Counted from the stretch's first letter, positions 1 to 8,873 are shown. The stretch is 64,000 bases of DNA from Polynucleobacter sp. AP-Titi-500A-B4 (GCF_018688095.1 NZ_CP061311.1:1-64000), one strand, 5' to 3'. Notes: generated from the letters alone by a model not told the origin. Made by a program: numbers and translations.

Positions 1-25
1 GAGCAACTTACAAAATCCCCCCGCC

Positions 26-1423
26 TTGAATTCAGTCAGCCCCCTTGGTTTTTGGGACAGCGCACTTGGTGCATTGTCTCGCGAGCTGTCGCCCCAGCAA
101 TTTAAAACTTGGATCCAACCATTAACCCTGGTATCTTTCGAAGAGAGTGATCGCTCACTAACTATTGGTGCGCCAAACCGCTTCAAATTAGACTGGATTA
201 AGAAAACGTTTGCCGACCGCTTTCAAGAGTTGGCCTCACAGTATTTTGGTGAGCCCACAAATGTCAGTTTTGTCCTTGCGGTGGAGGGGTCACCAACCGC
301 GCCACCCGCCGCCAATAAAGAGGGGGCTGCCCCCAACCCCGTAGTGAGCGCTGAGCTTGCTCCCAATATTTCAGTTGAAGAGCAGTCCTTCGAAATTGAG
401 GATCACTCAAAATTAAATCCAAACCTCACTTTTGAGACTTTTGTCACCGGTAAGGCTAACCAGCTTGCAAGAGCTGCCTCTATCCAGGTTGCCCACAATC
501 CTGGAACGTCCTACAACCCCATGTTTTTGTATGGCGGGGTGGGGCTGGGTAAAACTCACCTGATCCATGCGATAGGCAATCATCTCTTAAAAGAAAAGCC
601 AAATGCTCGCATTCGTTACATCCACGCGGAGCAATATGTCTCAGATGTTGTTAGAGCCTACCAACAAAAGGCTTTCGATCGGTTTAAGCGCTACTACCAC
701 TCGCTAGACCTTTTATTAATTGACGATATTCAGTTTTTTAGTGGCAAATCAAGAACCCAAGAGGAGTTCTTTTATGCCTTTGAGGCACTATTAAGCAACA
801 AGGCTCAGGTCATCATTACCAGCGACACCTATCCTAAAGAGATGGCCGGGATTGATGATCGACTCATTTCTCGTTTTGACTCTGGGCTCACGGTTGCAAT
901 AGAGCCGCCTGAGCTCGAGATGCGGGTGGCCATTTTGATGAAAAAGGCTGCTAGCGAGGGCATCCCCATGAGCGAAGATGTTGCTTTTTTTGTGGCAAAA
1001 CACTTGCGCTCAAATGTGCGAGAACTCGAGGGCGCGCTACGCAAAATATTGGCCTTCGTTCGCTTTCATGGGCGCGACGTCACCATTGAGGTCGCCCGCA
1101 CGGCCCTTAAGGATCTTCTGTCTATTCAAAATCGTCAAATTTCGGTCGAGAACATCCAAAAAGCAGTGGCTGATTTTTATAGCATTAAAGTGGCTGACAT
1201 GTATTCAAAGAAGCGGCCAGCCAACATTGCTCGCCCACGACAAATTGCCATGTTTATGGCTAAAGAGTTGACCCAAAAAAGCCTTCCGGAAATTGGAGAA
1301 TTGTTTGGGGGGCGCGACCACACCACTGTTTTACATGCGGTTCGCAAGATTGCAGATGAGCGTTCCCATGATAGCCAGCTAAACCATGAAATTCACGTTA
1401 TTGAGCAAACTTTGAAGGCTTAG
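26..1423 (+). CDS. dnaA: Chromosomal replication initiator protein DnaA
   Basis: DnaA is the AAA+ initiator that binds 9-bp DnaA boxes and melts oriC. The 465-residue product has the expected layout: an N-terminal helicase-loader domain, a variable Pro/Ala-rich linker near residues 90-125, a Walker A motif GGVGLGKT near residue 170, Walker B LLLIDDIQFF near 228, and the C-terminal box-binding signature GGRDHTTVLHAVRKI near 428. The listed start is a TTG at 26. The frame stays open back to base 1, so a start outside the window cannot be excluded. The gene is followed by a DnaA-box-rich gap and dnaN, the standard origin arrangement. Identity is certain; only the exact start is open. Confidence 0.97.
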   Translation: MNSVSPLGFWDSALGALSRELSPQQFKTWIQPLTLVSFEESDRSLTIGAPNRFKLDWIKKTFADRFQELASQYFGEPTNVSFVLAVEGSPTAPPAANKEGAAPNPVVSAELAPNISVEEQSFEIEDHSKLNPNLTFETFVTGKANQLARAASIQVAHNPGTSYNPMFLYGGVGLGKTHLIHAIGNHLLKEKPNARIRYIHAEQYVSDVVRAYQQKAFDRFKRYYHSLDLLLIDDIQFFSGKSRTQEEFFYAFEALLSNKAQVIITSDTYPKEMAGIDDRLISRFDSGLTVAIEPPELEMRVAILMKKAASEGIPMSEDVAFFVAKHLRSNVRELEGALRKILAFVRFHGRDVTIEVARTALKDLLSIQNRQISVENIQKAVADFYSIKVADMYSKKRPANIARPRQIAMFMAKELTQKSLPEIGELFGGRDHTTVLHAVRKIADERSHDSQLNHEIHVIEQTLKA

Positions 1424-1687
1424 TTTTTTGCTTGTGGATAAGCCTGTGGGTAACCATGGGGATAGGTTTGGGGATTATGTGTGGATAAATTGTGGAAAGG
1501 CTGCCGTTCATGCAAAAATAGGGTACTGAGAAAAAGTTATCCCCGTTTTATGCAGTCTTTATACAAAAGTTTTCCACAGGTTTTTAGCTGTTCAATGTGT
1601 TGTTTTGTTTGGGGTTTTTGACTTATCCACGGAAAAGTGAAGCCTTATTACTATTACTACTAAGATATATACAAGGATTTAAAAGCA
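1424..1687. other. oriC: Candidate replication origin oriC (dnaA-dnaN gap)
   Basis: This 264-bp non-coding gap holds a cluster of DnaA-box-like 9-mers. Exact TGTGGATAA (reverse of TTATCCACA) occurs at 1433-1441 and 1480-1488. One-mismatch forms occur at 1445-1453 (TGTGGGTAA), 1570-1578 (TTTTCCACA) and 1623-1631 (TTATCCACG), and a weaker one at 1537-1545 (TTATCCCCG). After the last box come six tandem triplets at 1645-1662 and then an A/T-rich stretch up to dnaN. The dnaA-dnaN gap is a well-known origin location in bacteria. That this is the functional origin is inference from box density and position; GC skew was not computed. Confidence 0.85.
1645..1662. other. DnaA-trio repeat (putative unwinding element)
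   Basis: The top strand reads TTA TTA CTA TTA CTA CTA, so the bottom strand reads 3'-AAT AAT GAT AAT GAT GAT-5'. That is six uninterrupted copies of the 3'-[G/A]AT-5' DnaA-trio on which DnaA is known to assemble on single-stranded DNA in Bacillus. The repeat begins 13 bases after the DnaA box at 1623-1631 and is followed by A/T-rich sequence, which matches the known box, spacer, trio order. Confidence 0.7.
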
Positions 1688-2803
1688 ATGCAACTTGTTA
1701 ACACCTCTCGCGATAACTTATTAAAGCCACTTCAAGTGGTGAGTGGGATTGTTGAACGCAGGCATACACTTCCAATTTTGGCCAACCTCTTGTTTAAAAA
1801 GAGTGGTGAGAAGGTGTCGTTTGTCTCTACCGACATTGAGATTCAAATTACAACCAATGCAAACTTTGGTGTTGGCTCTGAAGATGTCACTACAACCGTT
1901 GCAGCAAGAAAGTTATTGGATATCCTGCGCGCTTTACCAGAAGGCCCTGTGTCTTTGAATCTTAAAGATAATCGTATGGTTGTTCAAAGTGGCAAAAGCC
2001 GTTTTTCTCTACAAACTTTATCTGCAACTGAGTTTCCAGTGATGCAAAGTGTTGGTGAGGTTACTGCCGCATGGAAGATGTCACAAAAAAGCTTTAAACA
2101 ATTAATTAGTCAAGTTCACTTCTCGATGGCTCAGCAAGATATTCGTTACTACTTGAATGGAATGTTGCTGGTGGTTGAGGGAAAAGAGGTTGTTGCAGTT
2201 GCAACTGATGGACATCGCTTAGCGTTTTCTCAAGTTGAGCTTGCCGAAGCCCCCTCTGGTTCTGGGCAGAGACAAGAAATTATTATTCCGCGCAAAACCA
2301 TCCTTGAGTGCCAACATTTGCTTGAGGACTCGGACGAGCCGTTAGAAATTAGCTTGACCGCAAACCAGGTGAAGTTTGCTTTTGGTGATATTGAGTTGAT
2401 CTCGAAGTTGGTTGAAGGGAAATTTCCGGACTTCCAACGAGTGATTCCAAAAGGGCATAAAAATTCCTTAACAGTTGGACGCGATGTTTTGCAAGCCGCA
2501 TTGCAACGCGCTGCAATTTTGACGACCGATAAATTTAAGGGCGTTCGTTTCTCTTTATCTCCAAATCGGATTACCGTTCAATCAACTAACGCCGAGCAAG
2601 AAGAGGCGCAGGAAGAAATTGAAACCGAGTACAGCGGAGACGCTGTTGAAATTGGTTTTAATGTGAGTTATCTACTGGATGTATTGGCAAACCTGAAAAA
2701 TGAAAAAATTCAAATTAGTTTGGGTGATGCAAACAGCAGTGCTGTGATTACATTACCTGGCTCTGAAAGCTTTAAATACGTTGTAATGCCAATGCGCATC
2801 TAA
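1688..2803 (+). CDS. dnaN: DNA polymerase III subunit beta (sliding clamp)
   Basis: The beta clamp is a ring-shaped dimer that tethers DNA polymerase III to the template. The 371-residue product is the family's usual length. It starts MQLVNTSRDNLLKPLQVVSG, contains the DGHRLA segment of the second domain near residue 180, and ends with the characteristic YVVMPMRI tail that closes domain III. An AAGGA sequence about 10 bases upstream supports the ATG at 1688. It sits between the origin region and gyrB; gyrB starts only 11 bases after its stop, so the two are probably co-transcribed. No anomaly seen. Confidence 0.98.
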   Translation: MQLVNTSRDNLLKPLQVVSGIVERRHTLPILANLLFKKSGEKVSFVSTDIEIQITTNANFGVGSEDVTTTVAARKLLDILRALPEGPVSLNLKDNRMVVQSGKSRFSLQTLSATEFPVMQSVGEVTAAWKMSQKSFKQLISQVHFSMAQQDIRYYLNGMLLVVEGKEVVAVATDGHRLAFSQVELAEAPSGSGQRQEIIIPRKTILECQHLLEDSDEPLEISLTANQVKFAFGDIELISKLVEGKFPDFQRVIPKGHKNSLTVGRDVLQAALQRAAILTTDKFKGVRFSLSPNRITVQSTNAEQEEAQEEIETEYSGDAVEIGFNVSYLLDVLANLKNEKIQISLGDANSSAVITLPGSESFKYVVMPMRI

Positions 2804-2814
2804 TTTAGAAAAAA

Positions 2815-5313
2815 ATGACTGAAGAAAAAAAAGTAGTAGAGCAATACGGCGCTGCATCGATTCAAATATTAGAGGGTCTAGAAGCTGTTCGTAAACGTCC
2901 TGGTATGTACATCGGAGACACCTCTGATGGAACGGGCCTGCACCACCTTGTATTTGAAGTTTTAGATAACTCCATCGACGAAGCTTTAGCGGGCTATTGC
3001 TCAGAGATCACGGTTGTTATCCAGACTGATAACTCTATTTCAATTGTTGACAATGGTCGTGGTGTCCCAACAGGCATCAAGTACGACGACAAACATGAAC
3101 CAAAGAGAAGTGCAGCTGAGATTGTGATGACCGAGCTGCATGCTGGTGGTAAGTTCGACCAAAACAGCTATAAAGTTTCTGGCGGCCTCCATGGTGTAGG
3201 TGTAAGTTGTGTAAATGCCCTATCCAAGTGGTTAAAACTCACAATCCGTCGCGACGGCAAGACTCACTATATGGAGTTTGCGCGTGGCGTGATACAAAAT
3301 CGTAATATTCAAGAAGAAAATGGTGTAGCCACCTCCCCAATTACAGTTACTGGCGATACCGAGCTCTCTGGCACGGAAGTCCACTTTTTAGCGGATGAAG
3401 AAATTTTTGGGAACGTGGAGTTCCATTACGAAATTCTCGTAAAACGCATTCGTGAACTTTCGTTTTTAAATAACGGCGTACATATCAAGTTAATTGATCA
3501 ACGTACCGGTCAAGAGGAGGACTTTGCTTTCTCTGGCGGTGTTAAGGGTTTTGTTGAATACATCAATCAAACCAAAAATGTTTTGCACCCAAATATTTTT
3601 TATGCCGAAGGCGTTCGTCCATCAGACCTGGGTGGTCAAATTACTGCCGAAGTATCCATGCAATGGAATGACAGCTTCAGCGAGCAGGTGCTTTGTTTTA
3701 CGAACAACATTCCACAGCGAGATGGCGGTACCCATCTAACTGGTTTGCGTGCAGCAATGACACGCGTCATCAACAAATATATTGATGAAAATGAAGTTGC
3801 TAAAAAAGCAAAGGTAGAAATTTCTGGCGATGACATGCGCGAAGGCTTGGCCTGCGTCTTGTCGGTAAAAGTTCCTGAGCCAAAATTCTCTAGTCAAACC
3901 AAAGATAAGTTGGTTTCAAGTGAGGTTCGTGGCCCAGTCGAAGAGATTGTTGCCGAAGCCTTGAGCGCCTACCTTCAAGAGCGACCAGCAGACGCAAAAA
4001 TTCTTTGCGGAAAAATTGTTGATGCTGCCCGTGCCCGCGAAGCGGCTCGTAAGGCTCGCGACATGACAAGGCGCAAGGGCGCTTTAGATGGGTTAGGTTT
4101 ACCAGGCAAGCTGGCAGACTGCCAAGAAAAAGACCCAGCCAAATCAGAATTGTTTATTGTTGAGGGCGACTCCGCTGGAGGCTCTGCCAAGCAGGGCCGT
4201 GATCGACGCTTCCAGGCCATTCTTCCTTTAAAAGGAAAAATTCTGAACGTTGAAAAGGCGCGCTTTGACAAAATGTTGGCCAGCCAAGAGGTTGTCACCC
4301 TCATCACCGTCTTGGGCACTGGCATTGGCATTGAAGAATATAAAGCTGACAAGCTTCGTTATCACCGCATCATCATCATGACCGACGCGGACGTGGATGG
4401 AAGTCACATCCGCACCCTGCTGCTAACTTTCTTCTATAGACAGATGCCAGAGTTAATTGAGCGCGGCCATATTTATATTGCTCAACCACCACTCTACAAG
4501 GTGAAGTTTGGTAAGAGCGAGCAATACATTAAAGACGATACAGAGCTCAACCAGCTTTTATTAAAGATTGCGCTAGAAACCGCTTCTCTTCAAATTCCAA
4601 ACGGAGAGTTAATTGAAGGCGAGTCCTTAAACGAGCTTGCCAAACACTACCAAGTAATTCAATCCATTGTTGATCGCTTATCCCGCACAATTGATGAAGA
4701 TGCCTTACGCGCCATTGCTTCTGGCACTCAGTTGAATCTGGATACAGAGAAGTCGGCGAACGAATCTGCTGATCGATTAAGACAGGCCTTGGCAGATTCT
4801 TTAAATCCACTGGCGTTGCCTCCGGAAATCATTGTGCAAAAGGAAGATCGCACTGAGCGCTTCCGCTTGTTGTTGTCACGCCGCATCCATGGCAACCTAA
4901 AGCTCTCAACCATTAACTCTGATTTTGTGCATGGCGATGACTATCAAAGCCTTGCTAATGCAGCAGCAGTTTTGTCTGGAAAAGTTTTGCCTGGGACCAA
5001 GGTTCGTCGCGGCGATCCTGATAAAAACCAAAAAGAACAGACCATTAATGACTTTAGGGGCGCATTCTCCTGGTTGTTGTCTGAAGCTGAGCGCGTATTA
5101 AGCCGTCAGCGATACAAGGGTCTGGGCGAGATGAACCCATCTCAGTTGTGGGAAACCACAATGGATGCAAATTCACGCACACTCTTGCAGGTCAAAATTG
5201 AAGACGCAATTGCTGCAGACCAGGTCTTTACAACCTTAATGGGTGATGAGGTTGAGCCTCGTCGAGCATTTATTGAAAAGAACGCACTCATTGCTCGCAA
5301 CCTAGACGTTTAA
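2815..5313 (+). CDS. gyrB: DNA gyrase subunit B
   Basis: GyrB supplies the ATPase of the A2B2 gyrase that introduces negative supercoils. The 832-residue protein begins with the GHKL ATPase region (VRKRPGMYIGDTSDGTGLHHLV near residue 30 in outline; the GGKFD and GGLHGVG loops follow near 110-125). The TOPRIM part has EGDSAGGSAKQGRDRRFQA near 449 and DADVDGSHIRTLLL near 523. The C-terminal end has RYKGLGEMNPSQLWETTMD. Its length is in the range of Gram-negative GyrB with the extra C-terminal insertion (E. coli about 804). It follows dnaN by 11 bases and is followed by a SET-domain gene only 2 bases after its stop. Confidence 0.98.
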   Translation: MTEEKKVVEQYGAASIQILEGLEAVRKRPGMYIGDTSDGTGLHHLVFEVLDNSIDEALAGYCSEITVVIQTDNSISIVDNGRGVPTGIKYDDKHEPKRSAAEIVMTELHAGGKFDQNSYKVSGGLHGVGVSCVNALSKWLKLTIRRDGKTHYMEFARGVIQNRNIQEENGVATSPITVTGDTELSGTEVHFLADEEIFGNVEFHYEILVKRIRELSFLNNGVHIKLIDQRTGQEEDFAFSGGVKGFVEYINQTKNVLHPNIFYAEGVRPSDLGGQITAEVSMQWNDSFSEQVLCFTNNIPQRDGGTHLTGLRAAMTRVINKYIDENEVAKKAKVEISGDDMREGLACVLSVKVPEPKFSSQTKDKLVSSEVRGPVEEIVAEALSAYLQERPADAKILCGKIVDAARAREAARKARDMTRRKGALDGLGLPGKLADCQEKDPAKSELFIVEGDSAGGSAKQGRDRRFQAILPLKGKILNVEKARFDKMLASQEVVTLITVLGTGIGIEEYKADKLRYHRIIIMTDADVDGSHIRTLLLTFFYRQMPELIERGHIYIAQPPLYKVKFGKSEQYIKDDTELNQLLLKIALETASLQIPNGELIEGESLNELAKHYQVIQSIVDRLSRTIDEDALRAIASGTQLNLDTEKSANESADRLRQALADSLNPLALPPEIIVQKEDRTERFRLLLSRRIHGNLKLSTINSDFVHGDDYQSLANAAAVLSGKVLPGTKVRRGDPDKNQKEQTINDFRGAFSWLLSEAERVLSRQRYKGLGEMNPSQLWETTMDANSRTLLQVKIEDAIAADQVFTTLMGDEVEPRRAFIEKNALIARNLDV

Positions 5314-5315
5314 CT

Positions 5316-5810
5316 ATGGCATCCAAAAAATCAAAACCACCAAAGGTGGATCGATCCTCCATTGTTGTTAAGTCTTCGCCGATTCACGGCAAAGGCGTAT
5401 TTGTTGCCAAGCCAATTAAAAAAGGCCAAGCTATTATTGAATATAAGGGTGAGCGCATTAGCTGGAAGTTGGCGCAGAAACGTCATCCCCATGACCCAAA
5501 AGACCCAAACCACACCTTTTATTTTTCCTTAGATGATGGTCGAGTCATTGATGCCAAATATGGCGGCAATGCTGCGCGCTGGATCAACCATTCATGCAAG
5601 CCAATTTGCGAAACCCGTGAAGATGCGTTTGATGGTGAGCCCCGTGTTTTTATTTATGCCAAGCGCAATCTCAAGGTTGGAGAGGAGTTGTTTTATGACT
5701 ACTCACTCGATATTGAGGGGCGGATTACCAAGCAGATGAAAAAAGATTATGAATGTCGTTGTGGCGCTAAAAAATGCCGCGGCACAATGCTTGCGCCCAA
5801 AGAAAAATAA
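5316..5810 (+). CDS. SET-domain protein (putative protein lysine methyltransferase)
   Basis: A 164-residue SET-domain protein. Visible are the N-terminal SSPIHGKGVFVAKPIKKGQ segment that binds S-adenosylmethionine in this fold, the pseudoknot motif RWINHSC near residues 88-94, ELFYDY near 123-128, and a post-SET-like cysteine cluster (CRCG...C) near 148-155. The NHSC and YDY elements are those expected of an active lysine methyltransferase. The substrate is unknown; in bacteria such proteins have been linked to methylation of ribosomal, histone-like or host proteins, but nothing here decides. It begins 2 bases after gyrB, so it is probably expressed with it. Base usage resembles the neighbours and there is no sign of recent transfer. 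Confidence 0.85.
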   Translation: MASKKSKPPKVDRSSIVVKSSPIHGKGVFVAKPIKKGQAIIEYKGERISWKLAQKRHPHDPKDPNHTFYFSLDDGRVIDAKYGGNAARWINHSCKPICETREDAFDGEPRVFIYAKRNLKVGEELFYDYSLDIEGRITKQMKKDYECRCGAKKCRGTMLAPKEK

Positions 5811-5824
5811 ATAAACCATCGCAT

Positions 5825-6049
5825 ATGTTGTATGTAACGATTCAAGAGCTTGAGGCCGCTATTAACTACTGGCGTAACCAATCTCCAGCCGAGGGAGATG
5901 AGTTGCGCTTATGTGTCGAGGCATCGGCGCTTGCTAAACCATATGCGCTGATGATCGTTCAAAGCTCTCAACGCATGCCTTTGGATGTGCTGGACGAGTC
6001 AGCTCGAGCAGCCATTCAAAAATTTATCAAAATCACACAAAACACTTAA
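5825..6049 (+). CDS. DUF3717 family small protein
   Basis: A 74-residue protein starting at the ATG of MLYVTIQELEAAINYW. A longer in-frame reading from 5774 would overlap the SET gene, and I regard it as not the true start. The pattern TIQELEAAINYWR...GDELRLCVEASALAKPYALMI matches, from memory, the DUF3717 family found mainly in Burkholderiales. Its function is unknown. It is acidic and soluble, with no signal peptide or membrane segment. It lies 14 bases after the SET-domain gene in the same direction, so it may be the last gene of the dnaN-gyrB-SET unit. The family name is recalled rather than searched. Confidence 0.75.
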   Translation: MLYVTIQELEAAINYWRNQSPAEGDELRLCVEASALAKPYALMIVQSSQRMPLDVLDESARAAIQKFIKITQNT

Positions 6050-6148
6050 GCTAGAAACCACCCAAATTTAGGGTTATCGCTATATATAGCAAAGCAGTCT
6101 TGAGTTATTCTCAATGTCTTGCCCCAGCGGGGGGTAGAGGGTATTAGT

Positions 6149-6910
6149 TTGCAAGAAAAAATCTTAAAAACAATTGGACTTGGAAAATCTTTTAAAGGGT
6201 TTTCAGCGGTAAGTGACGTCAACTTAGATGTCACTCGGGGCGCCATTCACGCCCTAATTGGCCCGAATGGCGCCGGCAAAACAACCTGCTTTAATTTATT
6301 AACAAAATTTCTTGAGCCAAGCAGTGGCCAAATTTTGTTTAATGGCATTGATATTACCAATGAGGCGCCAGCCCAAATCGCTCGACGTGGGGTTATTCGC
6401 TCTTTTCAGATTTCTGCAGTTTTTCCACATTTGACCGTCTTGGAGAATGTTCGTGTTGCACTGCAACGAGGATTGGGCACCGAGTTTCACTTCTGGAAGT
6501 CTGGAGACTCCTTAAGCGTTCTCAATGAGCGAGCTTTGGAGCTTTTGCATGAAGTGGGGCTAGAAAGCTTCGCCAATGAAGACACGATGAATTTAGCCTA
6601 TGGCAGGAAAAGGGCCCTGGAAATCGCCACCACATTGGCGATGGAGCCAGAGTTGATGCTCTTGGACGAGCCCACTCAAGGCATGGGACATGAAGATGTG
6701 GAGCGGGTTACGGAGCTAATTGATCGAGTTGCTAAGGGGCGCACCATTTTGATGGTTGAGCACAATATGAAGGTGGTTTCTTCTATCGCAGATCGTATTA
6801 CGGTGTTGCAGCGTGGTTCAGTATTGGCCGAAGGATCTTATAACGAGGTTTCCAACAACCCATTAGTGGTTGAGGCTTATATGGGCAGTCATGGGGGAGA
6901 CAACCTATGA
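6149..6910 (+). CDS. livG: Branched-chain amino acid type ABC transporter, ATP-binding protein (LivG-like)
   Basis: One of two ATPases of an HAAT-family importer. It carries a complete ATP-binding cassette: Walker A GPNGAGKTT near residue 41, Q-loop FQISAVF near 85, signature LAYGRKRALEIA near 150, Walker B LMLLDEPTQGM near 170 and the switch histidine in MVEHNM near 202. The start is chosen at the TTG at 6149 because GTAGAGGG lies just before it; a TTG at 6119 would add 10 residues. The gene overlaps the next ATPase by 4 bases (ATGA). The TQGM after Walker B and the later GSVLAEG are LivG-like. The substrate cannot be told from the ATPase. Confidence 0.9.
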   Translation: MQEKILKTIGLGKSFKGFSAVSDVNLDVTRGAIHALIGPNGAGKTTCFNLLTKFLEPSSGQILFNGIDITNEAPAQIARRGVIRSFQISAVFPHLTVLENVRVALQRGLGTEFHFWKSGDSLSVLNERALELLHEVGLESFANEDTMNLAYGRKRALEIATTLAMEPELMLLDEPTQGMGHEDVERVTELIDRVAKGRTILMVEHNMKVVSSIADRITVLQRGSVLAEGSYNEVSNNPLVVEAYMGSHGGDNL

Positions 6911-7611
6911 GCACCATGGCGCTAGAGGTTAAAAATTTAGAGTCTTGGTATGGAGAGTCCCACATACTGCATGGGGTGAACTTTGCTGTTCGTGATGGCG
7001 AGGTTGTTACCTTGTTGGGCAGAAATGGCGCAGGACGTAGCACCATTCTGAAAACGATTTTAGGTTTAACTAGCAAAAGAACGGGCTCGATTGAGGTTTA
7101 TGGGACCGAAACCATTGCAATGCCAACCTACAAAATTGCTCGTTTGGGCGTAGGTTTTTGTCCCGAAGAGCGCGGCATTTTTGCAAGCCTAAGCGCCGAA
7201 GAAAACTTATTGTTGTTACCAGAGATTGCTCCCGGCGGCATGGATTTGGATGAGATCTACGAGATGTTCCCAAATCTTTATGAAAGACGAAACAGCCCTG
7301 GGACTCGTTTATCAGGCGGAGAGCAGCAAATGTTGGCTATGGCCCGCATTCTGAGGACGGGTGCAAAGCTGTTGTTGTTGGATGAGATCACCGAAGGCTT
7401 GGCACCGGTGATTGTGCAAAAACTGGGAGAAGTGGTTACGAGTTTGCGCAACAAAGGGTTCACGATTGTCTTGGTAGAGCAAAACTTTCGTTTTGCTGCC
7501 CCACTAGCCGATCGGCATTATGTTGTTGAGCACGGAAACGTTGTTGAAGTGGTGCAGCAAAGTGAGTTAGCTGAAAAAGCAACGCTTTTAAATGAGTATC
7601 TTGGTGTTTAG
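6907..7611 (+). CDS. livF: Branched-chain amino acid type ABC transporter, ATP-binding protein (LivF-like)
   Basis: The second ATPase of the importer, 234 residues, as usual for LivF. Its Walker A reads GRNGAGRST near residues 38-46: the invariant lysine of GxxGxGK[ST] is replaced by arginine. The signature LSGGEQQMLAMARIL near 139 and Walker B LLLLDEITEGLAP near 160 are intact, as is the switch region VEQNF. I recall similar GAGRT/S P-loops in some LivF-like proteins of Burkholderiales, so this may be a subfamily feature rather than damage; that needs an alignment. It overlaps the upstream ATPase by 4 bases and is followed after 22 bases by the binding-protein gene. Confidence 0.9.
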   Translation: MSTMALEVKNLESWYGESHILHGVNFAVRDGEVVTLLGRNGAGRSTILKTILGLTSKRTGSIEVYGTETIAMPTYKIARLGVGFCPEERGIFASLSAEENLLLLPEIAPGGMDLDEIYEMFPNLYERRNSPGTRLSGGEQQMLAMARILRTGAKLLLLDEITEGLAPVIVQKLGEVVTSLRNKGFTIVLVEQNFRFAAPLADRHYVVEHGNVVEVVQQSELAEKATLLNEYLGV

Positions 7612-7633
7612 TGGTTTTCTATAGGAGATAGGA

Positions 7634-8857
7634 ATGAAGTTAAAGCAAATAACCGCAAGTCTGGTTGCCGCGACGATGTTCGCGTCAAACCCAGTGTTTG
7701 CACAAGCAGGAAAAGTAAGCAATGACACAATTAAAATTGGCGTGTTAACCGATTTATCTTCGACCTACTCTGATCTGGCTGGTCCGGGTGCAGTGATCGC
7801 TGCCAAGATGGCGGTTGCCGACTTTTCTAAAGATGGCACAGTGCTTGGCAAGAAGATTGAGATTTTAAGTGCCGATCATCAAAACAAGGCCGACATTGCC
7901 GCCAACAAAGCGCGTGAATGGTACGACAAAGATGGCGTCGACGTGATTGTTGAGTTGGTTTCTACCAACGTTGCTTTGGCTGTGATGGAAGTGGCCGAAC
8001 AAAAGAACAAGATCACCTTAGTTTCTGGCGCAGCCTCACTGCCAATTACCAATGAAAAATGTACAGCGAATAACGTGCATTGGACTTACGACACTTATGC
8101 GCTTTCAAACGGCACTGGCAAGGCAGTTGTAAAGCAGGGTAAAAAGAATTGGTACTTCATTACCGCTGACTATGCTTTTGGCGCTGCATTAGAAAAAGAT
8201 GCTACCAACGTTGTTACTGCAAACGGCGGTAAGGTATTGGGCACTAGCAAGCACCCATTCCCGAACAGCGACTTTTCTTCATACCTCTTGAAGGCTCAGG
8301 CTAGCGGTGCAGACGTTGTTGCTCTTGCAAATGCTGGTCAAGACACCATTAACAGTGTGAAGCAGGCCTCAGAGTTTGGCATTAACAAAAAGCAAACCGT
8401 TGTTCCACTATTGATGTTTATCTCAGATGTTCATTCTTTGGGTTTGAATGCTGCCCAAGGCATGTACCTCACAGAGGGCTTCTATTGGGACAAGGATGAT
8501 AAGACCCGTGCATTTTCTAAACGCTTCATCCTGCAACACAAGCGCATGCCAACTATGGTTCAGGCGGGCGTTTACTCATCTGTTCTTGCTTACTTAAGCG
8601 CAGTCCAAAAAGCAGGCACCGATGATACCCAAGCAGTTATGAAGGCGTTGAAATCGACCAATATTGATGACGGCCTATTTAAGGGCAAGATTCGTGCTGA
8701 TGGTAAGTTCGAACATGACATGTACTTGCTAGAGGTGAAAAAGCCGTCTGAATCAACTAGCCCATGGGATTATTACCATGTTCGTGCAGTGATTCCTGCT
8801 GCTGAAGCAACCCAACCACTTTCATTGTCACGATGCAAGCTGGTTACTAACAAGTAA
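7634..8857 (+). CDS. ABC transporter substrate-binding protein (LivK-like)
   Basis: A 407-residue periplasmic binding protein. It opens with a Sec signal peptide (MKLKQITASLVAATMFASNP, with probable cleavage at VFA-QA) and continues DTIKIGVLTDLSSTYSDLAG, the type-I periplasmic fold typical of Leu/Ile/Val and amide receptors. A GGAG ribosome site lies before the ATG. It is placed between the two ATPases and the two permeases of the same importer, which makes it the specificity component. The ligand could be a branched-chain amino acid, an amide, urea or an aromatic acid. The sequence alone does not settle this, so no gene symbol is given. Confidence 0.9.
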   Translation: MKLKQITASLVAATMFASNPVFAQAGKVSNDTIKIGVLTDLSSTYSDLAGPGAVIAAKMAVADFSKDGTVLGKKIEILSADHQNKADIAANKAREWYDKDGVDVIVELVSTNVALAVMEVAEQKNKITLVSGAASLPITNEKCTANNVHWTYDTYALSNGTGKAVVKQGKKNWYFITADYAFGAALEKDATNVVTANGGKVLGTSKHPFPNSDFSSYLLKAQASGADVVALANAGQDTINSVKQASEFGINKKQTVVPLLMFISDVHSLGLNAAQGMYLTEGFYWDKDDKTRAFSKRFILQHKRMPTMVQAGVYSSVLAYLSAVQKAGTDDTQAVMKALKSTNIDDGLFKGKIRADGKFEHDMYLLEVKKPSESTSPWDYYHVRAVIPAAEATQPLSLSRCKLVTNK

Positions 8858-8873
8858 TTCATCCTTAGTAAGC

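Noticed and set aside
6907..7611. LivF-like gene as a pseudogene
   Set aside because: Only the Walker A lysine differs; the frame, length, signature and Walker B are intact and the operon overlap is kept.
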